Shown piece after piece: positions 24,054 through 32,588 of a stretch of 46,474 nucleotides of DNA. The stretch is taken from positions 1-46,474 of the forward strand of contig JBFOMB010000146.1 in assembly GCA_040830545.1 (NCBI GenBank), in the 5' to 3' direction. Numbering within the stretch: position 1 is the first letter of the stretch; every line of letters starts with the position of its first letter. Made by a program: the position numbers and the translations under genes. The notes beneath the pieces were generated by a model. That model was not told the DNA's origin. It saw nothing but the letters and a program-made list of their open reading frames with translations, and did no database searches. Source of the stretch: HXMU1420-2 sp040830545 (lineage in GTDB: Bacteria; Pseudomonadota; Alphaproteobacteria; Rhodobacterales; Rhodobacteraceae).

Positions 24054-24147
24054 GGTCCCGATTTAGGCGATCCGGACACAGGTCGCAACGCCCTCTTGCA
24101 CCTGCTGCAAAAGCCGATAGCTTGCCCCCGACCAGCAGGAGACATCC

Positions 24148-25320
24148 ATGAATTTCGACTATTGCCCGAACCGTGTCGGAACCCACAGCGCCAAATGGGA
24201 CATGATGGAGGCGCTGTACGGCGTGTCCCCCGAGGATGGCCTGTCGATGTGGGTGGCAGACATGGATTTCCAATCGCCTGCTTGCGTGATGGAACGGTTG
24301 AGCAAAATCGCGTCTGACGGCGTTTTTGGCTACTACAACAATGATGCGCCGTACAAAGAGGCAATCGGCTGGTGGATGGAAACCCGTCACAACTGGCCAA
24401 TCCGCCCGGAATGGGTGTTCACAACAACGGGCATCGTGAACGCGGTTGGTGTTTGTCTGGACACTTACACGCAGCCAGGTGATGGCATCGTTTTGTTCAC
24501 GCCGGTCTACCATGCGTTTGCAAAGGTGATTAACGGCGCGCACCGCAAGGTTGTCGAATGTGAAATGCCCGTTGTCGACGGGCGGTACACGCTGGATTTC
24601 GACGCCTGGGACGCACAGATGACCGGATCAGAATCAATGCTGATCCTGTGTTCGCCTCACAACCCAGGCGGCGCAGTCTGGACCCAGGCTGAATTGCAGG
24701 GGATCGCGGATTTTGCCGAACGGCATGACTTGATCATCGTGTCGGACGAAATTCATCAGGACATGGTGTTTAACGGGCACAAGCACCTGCCGTTTCCTAT
24801 CGCGGTGCCGTCGGCGCTGGACCGTACGGTTGTACTGAACGCACCGTCCAAGACGTTCAACATCGCCGGTCTGCATAATGGCAATGTCATCATCCCCGAT
24901 GACGATCTGCGGGCGCGCTTCGCGGACCGGATGACCGCTCTTTACATCGGCACCAACACCTTTGGCACCGCCGCGACAGAGGCCGCGTATTCCCCAGCCG
25001 GGGCGGAATGGGTCGATGCGCTGATGGTTTATCTAGACACCAACCGCAAAATTCTGGACTCCGCTGTGGCCTCGATTCCGGGGCTGAGCTCGATGCGGTT
25101 GGAGGCAACCTACCTCAGCTGGGTGGATTTCGGCGGGACAGGCATGGAGCGGGCAGAGTTCATTCGCCGCGTTGAAAAGGACGCGAAAATCGCAGTGAAC
25201 TACGGGACAACCTTTGGCAAAGGCGGTGAAAACTACCTCCGCTTCAACATCGGCACGCAACGCACGCGGATCGAAGAGGCGTGCGAACGCCTGAACGCAG
25301 CGTTTTCCGATCTGCAATAA
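24148..25320 (+). CDS. patB: MalY/PatB-family PLP-dependent C-S lyase (cystathionine beta-lyase)
   Basis: A 390-residue fold-type I PLP enzyme of the MalY/PatB group, which cleaves cystathionine or similar thioethers to thiol, pyruvate and ammonia. Features are MWVADMDF (35-42), GYYNNDAPYKEAI (family signature), NPGG, SDEIHQDMVF (199-208; Asp holds the PLP nitrogen) and NAPSKTFNIAGLH with the PLP lysine at 235. It is complete and about the usual length. AGCAGGAGA lies upstream of the ATG. It stands alone, so its role in methionine synthesis versus sulfur-compound breakdown is undecided. Confidence 0.88.
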   Translation: MNFDYCPNRVGTHSAKWDMMEALYGVSPEDGLSMWVADMDFQSPACVMERLSKIASDGVFGYYNNDAPYKEAIGWWMETRHNWPIRPEWVFTTTGIVNAVGVCLDTYTQPGDGIVLFTPVYHAFAKVINGAHRKVVECEMPVVDGRYTLDFDAWDAQMTGSESMLILCSPHNPGGAVWTQAELQGIADFAERHDLIIVSDEIHQDMVFNGHKHLPFPIAVPSALDRTVVLNAPSKTFNIAGLHNGNVIIPDDDLRARFADRMTALYIGTNTFGTAATEAAYSPAGAEWVDALMVYLDTNRKILDSAVASIPGLSSMRLEATYLSWVDFGGTGMERAEFIRRVEKDAKIAVNYGTTFGKGGENYLRFNIGTQRTRIEEACERLNAAFSDLQ

Positions 25321-25374
25321 AATCGGTCCAGACAATACGGGCTGCGGCGTTTTCGAGTTGAAACCTTGGTGGCG

Positions 25375-25722
25375 CTAGCGCGTCAGAAGCCCGGCAGGTG
25401 CCTGAGGATCACGATAGAAATCCAGCGGCGCATCGTCACTGGCAGGTGTGCTGCGCTTGAATTCATAGCGCATTTCACCAGCCTCGGTTTCCGACGCAAC
25501 GATCAGGCACTGGTACAGGTGGTTTGCCCCATCAAACAGGTCCACCAGACCACGCAGACCAGGCACCACGTCCGCCTCAACCGAGAAGCCATTTTTCCAC
25601 ATCCGTAACACCGGATACACGTTGTCATCAGTGCGCACACGCAACCGGCTGGAGCGTTTTAGCCCGGCCAAACGGGCGGCTTCCATTCCCTCGCGCACTT
25701 CGCGGGATACAAACGTAGACAT
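25375..25722 (-). CDS. Conserved-looking hypothetical protein (115 aa)
   Basis: A 115-residue soluble protein I do not recognise. It has a basic N-terminal half (SREVREGMEAARLAGLKRSSRLRVRTD), a short motif VYPVLRMWKNGFSVEADVVPGLRGLVDLFDG, and YQCLIVASETEAGEMRYEFKRST, which looks like a small beta-rich domain. There is no signal peptide or metal motif. The start at 25722 has AAGGAG 8 bp upstream; the longer open frame upstream has no ribosome site. It converges on patB and is divergent from the hydroquinone reductase gene. Confidence 0.7.
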   Translation of the reverse strand: MSTFVSREVREGMEAARLAGLKRSSRLRVRTDDNVYPVLRMWKNGFSVEADVVPGLRGLVDLFDGANHLYQCLIVASETEAGEMRYEFKRSTPASDDAPLDFYRDPQAPAGLLTR

Positions 25723-25971
25723 GGCAGCTCTCCTTAGGGGCAGCATCCTTGGGGGAGGTCGTACGCTCAACCTGCGCCCTGCCGGATTAAAATCAAGTTT
25801 AAATTCGGTCGCTTGGCCCGGTACGATGTCACCGTTGCGCGAAGGCGGCACGTGATATCGTTACATTTACGTGATCCATTGTGCAGGCACGCACCCTGAT
25901 TGCGCACCGGTTGAGCAAGGCTTCCACGCATTTCCCGTTATATAGAAGGGGAGATCGTAAAGGAGATCGAC

Positions 25972-26961
25972 ATGGGCCATCTCGACAACGGGGTCTGGAA
26001 GACCGGCCCCATCGACACCAAATCGACCGGCGGTGCATTCAAGCGCAAGGCGTCGTCATTTCGCAATTGGATCACACCAGACGGGTCCCCTGGGGCCAGC
26101 GGCACCGGCGGGTTCGAAGCCGAATCGGGGCGCTACCACCTCTATGTCAGCTACGCCTGCCCCTGGGCACACCGCACGCTGATCTTCCGTCAGTTGAAAG
26201 AACTGCAAGATCACATTTCAGTCTCTGTAGTGCATCCAGATATGCTGGACCGTGGCTGGACCTTCCGCAAGGACGACCAAGGCTCGACCGGCGACACGCT
26301 GTTCGGTCACGACTTTGCCTATGAACTCTACAGCCGCGCCGACCCGACCTATACCGGTCGCGTCACTGTGCCCATCCTTTGGGACAAGGTACAGAAAACC
26401 ATTGTGTCGAACGAAAGTTCGGAAATCATCCGCATGTTCAATTCGGCCTTCAACGATGTCACCGGCAACACGGACGACTATTGGCCCGAACATATGCGCG
26501 ATGACATCGAACAGGTGAATGCGCGGATCTACGACACGCTGAACAATGGCGTCTACAAAAGCGGGTTTGCGTCAACTCAGCAAGCCTACGACGCCGCAGT
26601 GCATCCGCTGTTCAACACTTTGGATTGGCTGGAAGAACGTCTGAGTACAAACCGTTACCTGATGGGTGACCGGATCACCGAAGCCGATTGGCGTCTATTC
26701 CCGACGCTGATTCGCTTTGATCCGGTCTATCACCTGCATTTCAAATGCAATCGGCGGCGGATCATCGACTATCCGGCATTGTCCGGTTACACGCGCGAGC
26801 TTTACCAGTGGCCCGGCGTGGCGGACACCGTGAATTTCCATCATATCGTGCGCCACTATCACTTCAGCCACGAAAGCATCAATCCGAACCGGATCGTGCC
26901 AATCAACCCTGTGATCGACTATGATGCGCCGCATGGTCGGGAGCGACTGAACGCGGCCTGA
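25972..26961 (+). CDS. yqjG: Glutathionyl-hydroquinone reductase (Xi-class GST)
   Basis: A 329-residue Xi-class glutathione transferase that reduces glutathionyl-hydroquinones (YqjG/PcpF/ECM4 family). The catalytic Cys63 is in YACPWAHRTL, the family signature. GYTRELYQWPGVADTVNFHHIVRHYHFSH near the C-terminus and NPNRIVPINP are also diagnostic, as is DRITEADWRLFPTLIRFDPVYHLHFKCN. A very good ribosome site (AAAGGAG, 6 bp spacing) precedes the ATG. It would protect against quinones, in keeping with aromatic catabolism elsewhere in the window, although there is no operon link. Confidence 0.93.
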   Translation: MGHLDNGVWKTGPIDTKSTGGAFKRKASSFRNWITPDGSPGASGTGGFEAESGRYHLYVSYACPWAHRTLIFRQLKELQDHISVSVVHPDMLDRGWTFRKDDQGSTGDTLFGHDFAYELYSRADPTYTGRVTVPILWDKVQKTIVSNESSEIIRMFNSAFNDVTGNTDDYWPEHMRDDIEQVNARIYDTLNNGVYKSGFASTQQAYDAAVHPLFNTLDWLEERLSTNRYLMGDRITEADWRLFPTLIRFDPVYHLHFKCNRRRIIDYPALSGYTRELYQWPGVADTVNFHHIVRHYHFSHESINPNRIVPINPVIDYDAPHGRERLNAA

Positions 26962-26983
26962 GCCATACTCGAATTCAGACGAG

Positions 26984-27004
26984 GCTCCGGGTCGAGCCCG
27001 GGGC
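26984..27004. repeat. GC-rich intergenic hairpin
   Basis: Arms GCTCCGGG/CCCGGGGC (one G-T pair) enclose TCGAG. It sits 23 bp after the hydroquinone reductase stop without a T-run. Similar CCGGG-loop-CCCGG elements are common between genes in alphaproteobacteria, so it may be a dispersed repeat or an inefficient terminator. Confidence 0.45.
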
Positions 27005-27082
27005 TGTGTTGCCGTTTGTGTCGCGGAGTGAATGCCCAAGTAGCCGGACCCCATCCGGCCGGTTGCTGGCTCTTGACGATCC

Positions 27083-27445
27083 TTAGCGCGCAGCGGCGTA
27101 ATGTTCGACCATGGCTGCCAGATCCTCCGGCGGGGTCTCGCTTTGTACATAGGCGCATGCGTTCGAGCTGTGCGCAAAGATCGACCCGTCTGAAAAGAAG
27201 CTGGTGTTTGTTACGAACATGACCTGTGTGTCCGGATGGCGGTAGTTCGCAAAATCCGCGACAGCCAATGCGCTACCATCATCCAAAACTAAATCCAGTA
27301 CGATGATGTCGTAGGTCTTTTGGCACAGCGCCTCGATCGCGGCATCCTGCCCGTGGACCAGATCCACCTCGGCCTCATGACGCAACAGATGACGTTGCCA
27401 CAAACCGCCCAACTCGGGCTGACTTTCAACAATCAACACATTCAT
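27083..27445 (-). CDS. Single-domain response regulator, degenerate receiver
   Basis: A 120-residue stand-alone receiver domain. Phospho-acceptor Asp51 is present (IIVLDLVLDDGSAL), but the N-terminal acidic pair is Glu7-Ser8 rather than two acids, and the conserved KP motif is absent (AYVQSETPPEDL). Phosphorylation may therefore be weak or absent. There is no output domain, so it would act by protein contact. The start at 27445 (MNVLIV) fits the domain; 18 upstream codons are open. A perfect CtrA-type box lies 75 bp upstream, suggesting cell-cycle or motility-type control. It is divergent from cobC. Confidence 0.75.
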   Translation of the reverse strand: MNVLIVESQPELGGLWQRHLLRHEAEVDLVHGQDAAIEALCQKTYDIIVLDLVLDDGSALAVADFANYRHPDTQVMFVTNTSFFSDGSIFAHSSNACAYVQSETPPEDLAAMVEHYAAAR

Positions 27446-27520
27446 AACAGACGCCCGGGCACAGCTTCTATTGATCTTCAGGCCATGCCGCTTCCCCAAC
27501 CCACTGATCTGCCGACTCCG

Positions 27521-27536
27521 TTAACAAATGGTTAAC
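27521..27536. promoter_or_regulatory. CtrA-type binding site
   Basis: TTAA, seven bases (CAAATGG), TTAAC: an exact match to the CtrA consensus TTAA-N7-TTAAC. Read on the minus strand it also contains TTAACCAT. It is part of a 7-bp inverted repeat CGTTAAC/GTTAACG and lies between the divergent receiver gene and cobC, 75 and 83 bp from their starts. Confidence 0.6.
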
Positions 27537-27619
27537 GCGTACGTCAACCGGCGGAGCTCCGCCCTCTTACCAGATGAATTCCGCTTGAAGCGGGACGCGA
27601 TTCCTTGCACGTCTCAGAC

Positions 27620-28567
27620 ATGACGGATGAAGGTTCAAAACGGGATCATGGGGGCGGTGTTGATGCCGCCTGCATGCGATATGGCGGAACGCGGGACGGC
27701 TGGATGGACCTGTCGACCGGCATCAATCCGCAGCCCTTTCCAGTACCGACCGTGTCCGCAGCGGCGTGGACCGCCCTGCCGGACAAGGCGGCAGTACAAG
27801 CGCTGAATGACGCTGCGCGCGCTTTCTGGTCTGTTCCCGATCAGGCTGACATTCTGGCCGCACCGGGGGCATCCGCACTGATCGCTCATATGCCACTGCT
27901 GCTGGACCCTGCTCGTGTCGTGATCCCGGCCCCTACCTATAACGAACACGCGGCATCCTTTCGCAATGCAGGTTGGGACGTGTTACCGGGCGGCGTAGGA
28001 GAGGCTCGCGTGCTGGTGCATCCAAACAATCCAGACGGCCGGGTTTGGCGGGCCGAGGACGTTGGGGCGGGCCTGACCATCATCGACGAAAGCTTCTGCG
28101 ATATCTGCCCGGAACAGAGCCTGATTCACGTGGCCGACCGCCCCGGCGTGATCGTTCTAAAGAGCTTTGGCAAATTCTGGGGGCTGGCCGGGCTGCGACT
28201 GGGCTTTGCGATTGGCGCGCCTGAGACCTTGCAGGTGTTGGCCGAGATGCTGGGGCCATGGCCCGTCTCCGGCCCGGCGCTGGAAATTGGCGCGGCTGCG
28301 CTGCGGGATGAGGAATGGGCGACACAGACGCGGAAACGGTTGACCGAGGACGCCGCCCGGCTGGACGAGATGACCATAGCGGCGGGCGCGCAACTGTTGG
28401 GGGGCACTTCGCTGTTCCGGCTGTACGAAGTGGATGATGCAGCGGCCTGGCAGGATCGTCTGGCGCAACATCACATCTGGTCCCGGATCTTCCCCTATTC
28501 ACAAACCTGGCTGCGGTTCGGCCTGCCTCCCGCGCATGGCTGGGACCGCCTGCGCGTTGCGCTTTGA
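27620..28567 (+). CDS. cobC: Threonine-phosphate decarboxylase (cobalamin biosynthesis)
   Basis: A 315-residue aminotransferase-fold PLP enzyme of the CobC/CobD group, making (R)-1-amino-2-propanol O-phosphate for the nucleotide loop of cobalamin. Seen are DLSTGINPQPFP at the N-terminus, HPNNPDGRVW, the IIDESFCDICPEQ segment and LKSFGKFWGLAGLRLGFAIG with the PLP lysine. It is directly followed by cobD (start and stop overlap), which fits. The start at 27620 (ATG) is preferred over a TTG at 27605; neither has a strong ribosome site. The symbol follows the alphaproteobacterial naming; the Salmonella equivalent is cobD. Confidence 0.88.
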   Translation: MTDEGSKRDHGGGVDAACMRYGGTRDGWMDLSTGINPQPFPVPTVSAAAWTALPDKAAVQALNDAARAFWSVPDQADILAAPGASALIAHMPLLLDPARVVIPAPTYNEHAASFRNAGWDVLPGGVGEARVLVHPNNPDGRVWRAEDVGAGLTIIDESFCDICPEQSLIHVADRPGVIVLKSFGKFWGLAGLRLGFAIGAPETLQVLAEMLGPWPVSGPALEIGAAALRDEEWATQTRKRLTEDAARLDEMTIAAGAQLLGGTSLFRLYEVDDAAAWQDRLAQHHIWSRIFPYSQTWLRFGLPPAHGWDRLRVAL

Positions 28568-29469
28568 CCACCGCGATTCCCCTTCTGTTCGCCATGGCAT
28601 TGGATGCCTGCTTTGGTGAACCTGATTGGCTGTGGTCGCGATTCCGTCATCCTGCTGTGGTGATGGGCAAGGGCGTTTCCATGCTTGAGCGTTACCTTAA
28701 TCAAGGCGCCGCACGCCGGCTCAAGGGCATTCTGGCTGTACTGGTCCTTTCGGTGACGGCCATTGTGACCGGTTGGGTCATCAGCCTTTTTGGACCGATT
28801 GCGGAGGCATTGACCGCCGCGATCCTTTTAGCTCAGAAATCGCTGGTTCAGCATGTCATGGCCGTGGCACGTGGGCTACGCCTTTCAGACAGGGACGGAC
28901 AGGTGGCTGTATCGATGATCGTTAGCCGAGATACCGCAGGCATGTCCCAAGCTCAGTCTGCACGCAGTGCATTGGAAAGCGCGTCAGAGAACTTGTCGGA
29001 CGGGATCATTGCGCCCGCGTTCTGGTTTCTGTTGGCCGGGGCGCCGGGGATCATTTTCTACAAGGCGATCAACACCGCCGACAGCATGATCGGCTATCGG
29101 ACCGAGCGCTACGAGTCCTTTGGCTGGGCTGCCGCGCGATTGGATGACGTGTTGAACCTGATCCCGGCCCGTTTGACCGCACTTCTGATCGCCTTCCCAC
29201 AGGGGCTGCGAGAGTGGCGCGGCATAGTAAGCGATGCCCATCGTCATAAATCCCCCAACGCAGGCTGGCCCGAAGCCGCAATGGCCCGTCGGTTGGGCGT
29301 CGCGCTCGCGGGGCCAAGGGTCTATGACGGACAGTTGCGCGACTTCCCATGGGTCAATGACGGCGCGAAGATCGAAATCGGCCCGAAGGAAATCGAGGCA
29401 GGCGTAGCGATCCTCTGGTCGGTTTGGTGGCGCGCTATGATCCTGACCTTGGCCATTGCGTTGATTTGA
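28564..29469 (+). CDS. cobD: Adenosylcobinamide-phosphate synthase
   Basis: A 301-residue integral membrane protein of the CobD/CbiB family that joins aminopropanol phosphate to adenosylcobyric acid. Typical segments are LDACFGEPDWLWSRFRHPAVVMGK, ARGLRLSDRDGQ, SENLSDGIIAPAFWFLLAGAPGIIFYKAINTADSMIGYR and WPEAAMARRLGVAL. The start is a TTG within the cobC stop (TTGA), which keeps the first membrane helix; an ATG ten codons on would cut into it. The hydrophobic segments are spread along the protein as expected. Equivalent to cbiB. Confidence 0.92.
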   Translation: MTTAIPLLFAMALDACFGEPDWLWSRFRHPAVVMGKGVSMLERYLNQGAARRLKGILAVLVLSVTAIVTGWVISLFGPIAEALTAAILLAQKSLVQHVMAVARGLRLSDRDGQVAVSMIVSRDTAGMSQAQSARSALESASENLSDGIIAPAFWFLLAGAPGIIFYKAINTADSMIGYRTERYESFGWAAARLDDVLNLIPARLTALLIAFPQGLREWRGIVSDAHRHKSPNAGWPEAAMARRLGVALAGPRVYDGQLRDFPWVNDGAKIEIGPKEIEAGVAILWSVWWRAMILTLAIALI

Positions 29470-29516
29470 CCAACCCCGCTACTGTCGGGACAATTGAAAG
29501 CAGAGAGGCAGATTTA

Positions 29517-30686
29517 ATGCGATTGATGACCGGTCTAGTGGCCCTGGTTCTGAGCGCCAGCTCAGCCTGGGCGCAATGTGGCGGATCGTTTGGGGATTTC
29601 GTGGGCGGGTTGAAGGCCGAAGCAGCCTCGCGCGGTTATGATCAGGCCACAATTGACGGGTTCTTTCGAGGCGTACAGCAAGACAACAAGGTGCTGCGCG
29701 CCGACCGGGCACAAGGTGTATTCCAGAAACCATTTATTGATTTCTCCCGTCGCCTGATATCGCAAAATCGCATAGACGCGGGACGATCCAACGCGCGCAA
29801 ATACGCATCGGTTTTCGATCAGATCGAGGCACGTTATGGAGTGTCGCGCGGCGTACTGCTGGCCTTCTGGGCATTCGAAACGGACTACGGTGGCTTTCAG
29901 GGGGATTTCAACACGCGCAACGCACTGGTGACCCTGTCCCATGATTGCCGCCGTCCGGAATTGTTCCGTCCACAGGTCTTTGCAGCATTGGAACTCTACC
30001 GTCGTGGCAGTTTCAATCCGAACACCACCACAGGAGCCTGGGCGGGCGAGATCGGCATGGTGCAGATGTTGCCGCAGGACATCATCGACAACGGGGTGGA
30101 TGCGGACGGGGATGGCCTTGTGTCGCTTAAGACTTCTGCTCCAGATGCCCTGACCTCTGGCGGCAAGATGTTGTCTCATCTGGGTTGGCGCGCAGGGGAA
30201 CCGTGGTTGCAGGAGGTGGTTATCCCTTCGGGTCTTGACCTGACAAAAACTGGAATCGACACGCAGTTGTCCGTGGGTGAATGGGCCGCGCTGGGTGTGA
30301 AATCCCGAGAAGGCACGCTGCCGGGATCTGGCATGCAAGCCAGCGTGATCCTGCCACAGGGGCACAAAGGTCCGGCTTTCCTCGCTTATCCGAACTTCCG
30401 CGTGTTTTTCGAGTGGAATCAAAGTTTTGTCTACGTTCTGACCGCTGGATACTTTGCGACCCGGTTGGAAGGGGCTTCCGTCTACAACGCAGGAAATCCT
30501 GATACGGGCTTGTCCGGGGACCAGATGAAAGCCCTCCAACGCAAGCTGCAATCGCGCGGATATGACGTAGGCAAGGTAGACGGTATTCTGGGCGCACGCA
30601 CCCGATCCGCAGTACAGGCGGAACAGGCCCGACTGGGTCTGCCCGCCGACGCCTGGCCCACGCCAGCGCTTTTGTCGAAACTCTGA
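29517..30686 (+). CDS. Lytic murein transglycosylase, MltB-like, with peptidoglycan-binding domain
   Basis: A 389-residue exported protein cleaving peptidoglycan glycan strands. A signal peptide (1 to about 19, LVALVLSASSAWA) precedes an SLT-like catalytic domain of MltB type, with the catalytic Glu121 in LLAFWAFETDYGGFQG and later GAWAGEIGMVQMLPQDI and NAGNPDTG. A PG_binding_1 domain occupies about 335-389 (MKALQRKLQSRGYDVGKVDG). It has no lipobox, so it is periplasmic rather than lipid-anchored. AGAGAGG lies about 8 bp before the ATG at 29517. It follows cobD by 47 bp, with no functional link. Confidence 0.9.
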   Translation: MRLMTGLVALVLSASSAWAQCGGSFGDFVGGLKAEAASRGYDQATIDGFFRGVQQDNKVLRADRAQGVFQKPFIDFSRRLISQNRIDAGRSNARKYASVFDQIEARYGVSRGVLLAFWAFETDYGGFQGDFNTRNALVTLSHDCRRPELFRPQVFAALELYRRGSFNPNTTTGAWAGEIGMVQMLPQDIIDNGVDADGDGLVSLKTSAPDALTSGGKMLSHLGWRAGEPWLQEVVIPSGLDLTKTGIDTQLSVGEWAALGVKSREGTLPGSGMQASVILPQGHKGPAFLAYPNFRVFFEWNQSFVYVLTAGYFATRLEGASVYNAGNPDTGLSGDQMKALQRKLQSRGYDVGKVDGILGARTRSAVQAEQARLGLPADAWPTPALLSKL

Positions 30687-30692
30687 GGGAAG

Positions 30693-30757
30693 GCAATTCA
30701 TTCATGAATTGCGAACAAGTCGTTAACGACTTGTAGGCGAATTGTTGACAATTCGCC
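30693..30757. repeat. Chain of three perfect hairpins, 18-22 bp each
   Basis: Three inverted repeats lie 1-2 bp apart between convergent genes. 30693-30712 has GCAATTCAT/ATGAATTGC around TC. 30715-30734 is an uninterrupted 20-bp palindrome centred on GTTAAC. 30736-30757 has GGCGAATTGT/ACAATTCGCC around TG. No T-run follows on either strand. Architecture and the GTTGAC-like centre match the pair at 10341-10384, although the stem sequences differ. Confidence 0.8.
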
Positions 30758-30762
30758 CAGCG

Positions 30763-31416
30763 TCAGTGCGGCACACGCGCGCCGAAAATCGCAGACCCTA
30801 CGCGAATGTGCGTGGCCCCCAGTGCTATGGCAGTTTCAAAGTCGCTGCTCATCCCCATGGAGAGCCCCTGCAACCCGTTGCGCTTTGCGATCTTCGCAAG
30901 CAGCGCAAAATGTAGGGCCGGTTCCTCCTCTACCGGAGGAATGCACATCAAGCCCCGCACCGGTAAATCCAGGTCGCGACAAGTCTTCACGAATTCATCC
31001 GCGTCCGCAGGCAAAACACCCGCCTTTTGCGGCTCCTCTCCCGTGTTGACCTGAATGAACAGGTCCGGGCACTGCCCCATTTCCTGCGCGAGGCGGGCCA
31101 AAGTTGAAGCCAGTTTGGGCCGGTCGACCGCATGAATGGTCGAAAACAGTTCCATCGCGGCGCGTGCCTTGTTTGTCTGCAACGGCCCCACCAGGTGCAG
31201 ATCAACCCCGGAAAAAGCATCCATGAAACCCGGCCATTTGCCCTGAGCCTCTTGCACGCGGTTTTCACCAAACACGCGGTGCCCTTGCTTCAGCACCGCT
31301 TCGACCCTTTCGTTTGGCTGTACCTTGGAGATCGCGATCAAAGTCACGTCATCCGCCTTGCGCCCAGCATTGTCTGCGGCAGCGGACACACGGGCGCGGA
31401 TATTTTCGAGCGGCAT
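30763..31416 (-). CDS. YggS/PROSC-family PLP homeostasis protein
   Basis: A 217-residue single-domain PLP-binding TIM-barrel protein of the YggS/PLPBP family, which controls pyridoxal phosphate levels and has no clear catalytic activity. Lys31 in TLIAISKVQP is the PLP lysine. HRVFGENRVQEAQGKW, LHLVGPLQTNKA (usually LIGxLQxNK), VNTGEEPQKAG and LSMGMSSDFETAIALGATHIRVGSAIFG are family blocks. GGAGAG lies 6 bp before the ATG. It ends 5 bp from the hairpin chain. Confidence 0.93.
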   Translation of the reverse strand: MPLENIRARVSAAADNAGRKADDVTLIAISKVQPNERVEAVLKQGHRVFGENRVQEAQGKWPGFMDAFSGVDLHLVGPLQTNKARAAMELFSTIHAVDRPKLASTLARLAQEMGQCPDLFIQVNTGEEPQKAGVLPADADEFVKTCRDLDLPVRGLMCIPPVEEEPALHFALLAKIAKRNGLQGLSMGMSSDFETAIALGATHIRVGSAIFGARVPH

Positions 31417-31461
31417 CTAATCTCTCCAAGCTGGCTGTTTGATCCCAGAAATCACTGATGC

Positions 31462-31496
31462 CACAAAAAGAAAAGGGCAGACCCAAAGGTCTGCCC
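31462..31496 (-). terminator. Intrinsic terminator of the porin gene
   Basis: On the minus strand, a perfect 9-bp stem GGGCAGACC/GGTCTGCCC with a 4-base loop is followed by TTTTCTTTTTG. It lies about 25 bp after the porin stop. Confidence 0.95.
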
Positions 31497-31520
31497 GATC
31501 CTGTAACTTCTTCGCTTCGA

Positions 31521-32588
31521 TTAGAAGGAGAAGTAAACACCTGCCTGGAAGGTGTCGTTGTCGTTCGACTGACGGCGGTAGCCGGTTTCGAAGGACACAC
31601 CGCCACCCAGGTCGTAGGAGTAGTGAATGCCGTAGGATTCACCTTCCTGCTGGTTGGAACCGGCAACAGAGTCACGGTTGTCGCCACGACCTGCAGCAAC
31701 GTCAGTCGCGGAAACCGCGTCTTCCGAGGTCACCCACAGAACGATGTTGGATGCTGCGCCGATGTCGACGTTGCCGTACAGGCCCCACTTCTGGATGCCG
31801 TCGTTGTCACCATAGGCGAGGCGAACGCCCCACTGGCCCAGGTCACCGGCGATGGAGACTGCGATCTTGTCTTCCCACAGTGCGGTCGACTGCTGACCAC
31901 CAACTGCGATGGTCCAGTCACCAAAGGTGTAGGCACCCATGTAGCCGATACGCTCCAGGCGTGTTTCACCAGCTGTCAGAGCCGGAGTCGGGCCACCGTT
32001 TGCAGCTGCAACACCGTATACGTTCGACTGCGAGTACGACAGGTGGCCAGTGAAGCCGCCACCGGAGTACAGGATGTCCATACCGTTGCGGCCAGCGCCA
32101 CCGGAGGAATAGGAGTCCCAGTTGAAGTATTCGCTGTTGACGTTACCGACGTGGCTAACGAAGCCTGCGCCGTCAACACCGGTACCGGCGGTACGTGTTT
32201 CCAGGTAGGTGCCCGGAATGTTGTCGAAGGCGCCGATCATGTTGCCAACGTACAGCGAGAAGCCTTCGTAGGTCACGAAGAAGCGGCCGCCGTTGAACGT
32301 TGCTGCACCCGGGCTGTTGTCGCGGCTTTCAGACTGTGCACGGTAACGAGCACCGAAGCCAACGCCACCGTCGGTTTCTGCCGACATGTCGAACTGCAGA
32401 CGCAGACGGGAGGTGATGGTGGTTTTGGAGACACCGGCCAGACCGCCTGCGGTCACGCCAGCAGCGGTGTTGGAGTGACCGCTGTTGTAGTCCAAGCCGA
32501 AACGGCCGTAACCGCTGAGGCGGACTTCAGCAGCAGCCATGGAACCCACTGCGACCAGTGCCGTTGCTGCGAAGAGAACCTTTTTCAT
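31521..32588 (-). CDS. Outer-membrane porin, Rhodobacter type
   Basis: A 355-residue general porin. A signal peptide (1-20, MKKVLFAATALVAVGSMAAA) is followed by EVRLSGYGRFGLDYN, the typical first strand of Rhodobacter capsulatus-like porins. Alternating beta-strands follow, and the protein ends in GVYFSF with the terminal Phe recognised by the BAM complex. It would form a trimeric 16-strand barrel for small solutes. GAGGGA lies upstream of the ATG. The leader contains nested hairpins and the gene has a strong terminator, as expected for an abundant single-gene transcript. Confidence 0.93.
   Translation of the reverse strand: MKKVLFAATALVAVGSMAAAEVRLSGYGRFGLDYNSGHSNTAAGVTAGGLAGVSKTTITSRLRLQFDMSAETDGGVGFGARYRAQSESRDNSPGAATFNGGRFFVTYEGFSLYVGNMIGAFDNIPGTYLETRTAGTGVDGAGFVSHVGNVNSEYFNWDSYSSGGAGRNGMDILYSGGGFTGHLSYSQSNVYGVAAANGGPTPALTAGETRLERIGYMGAYTFGDWTIAVGGQQSTALWEDKIAVSIAGDLGQWGVRLAYGDNDGIQKWGLYGNVDIGAASNIVLWVTSEDAVSATDVAAGRGDNRDSVAGSNQQEGESYGIHYSYDLGGGVSFETGYRRQSNDNDTFQAGVYFSF

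Noticed and set aside
25854..25887. Direct repeat ACGTGAT twice upstream of the hydroquinone reductase gene
   Set aside because: Only two short copies; too little to call an operator.
27550..27563. 14-bp palindrome GGCGGAGCTCCGCC before cobC
   Set aside because: Checked as part of a cobalamin riboswitch; no B12-box or matching helices seen nearby, so only an isolated palindrome.
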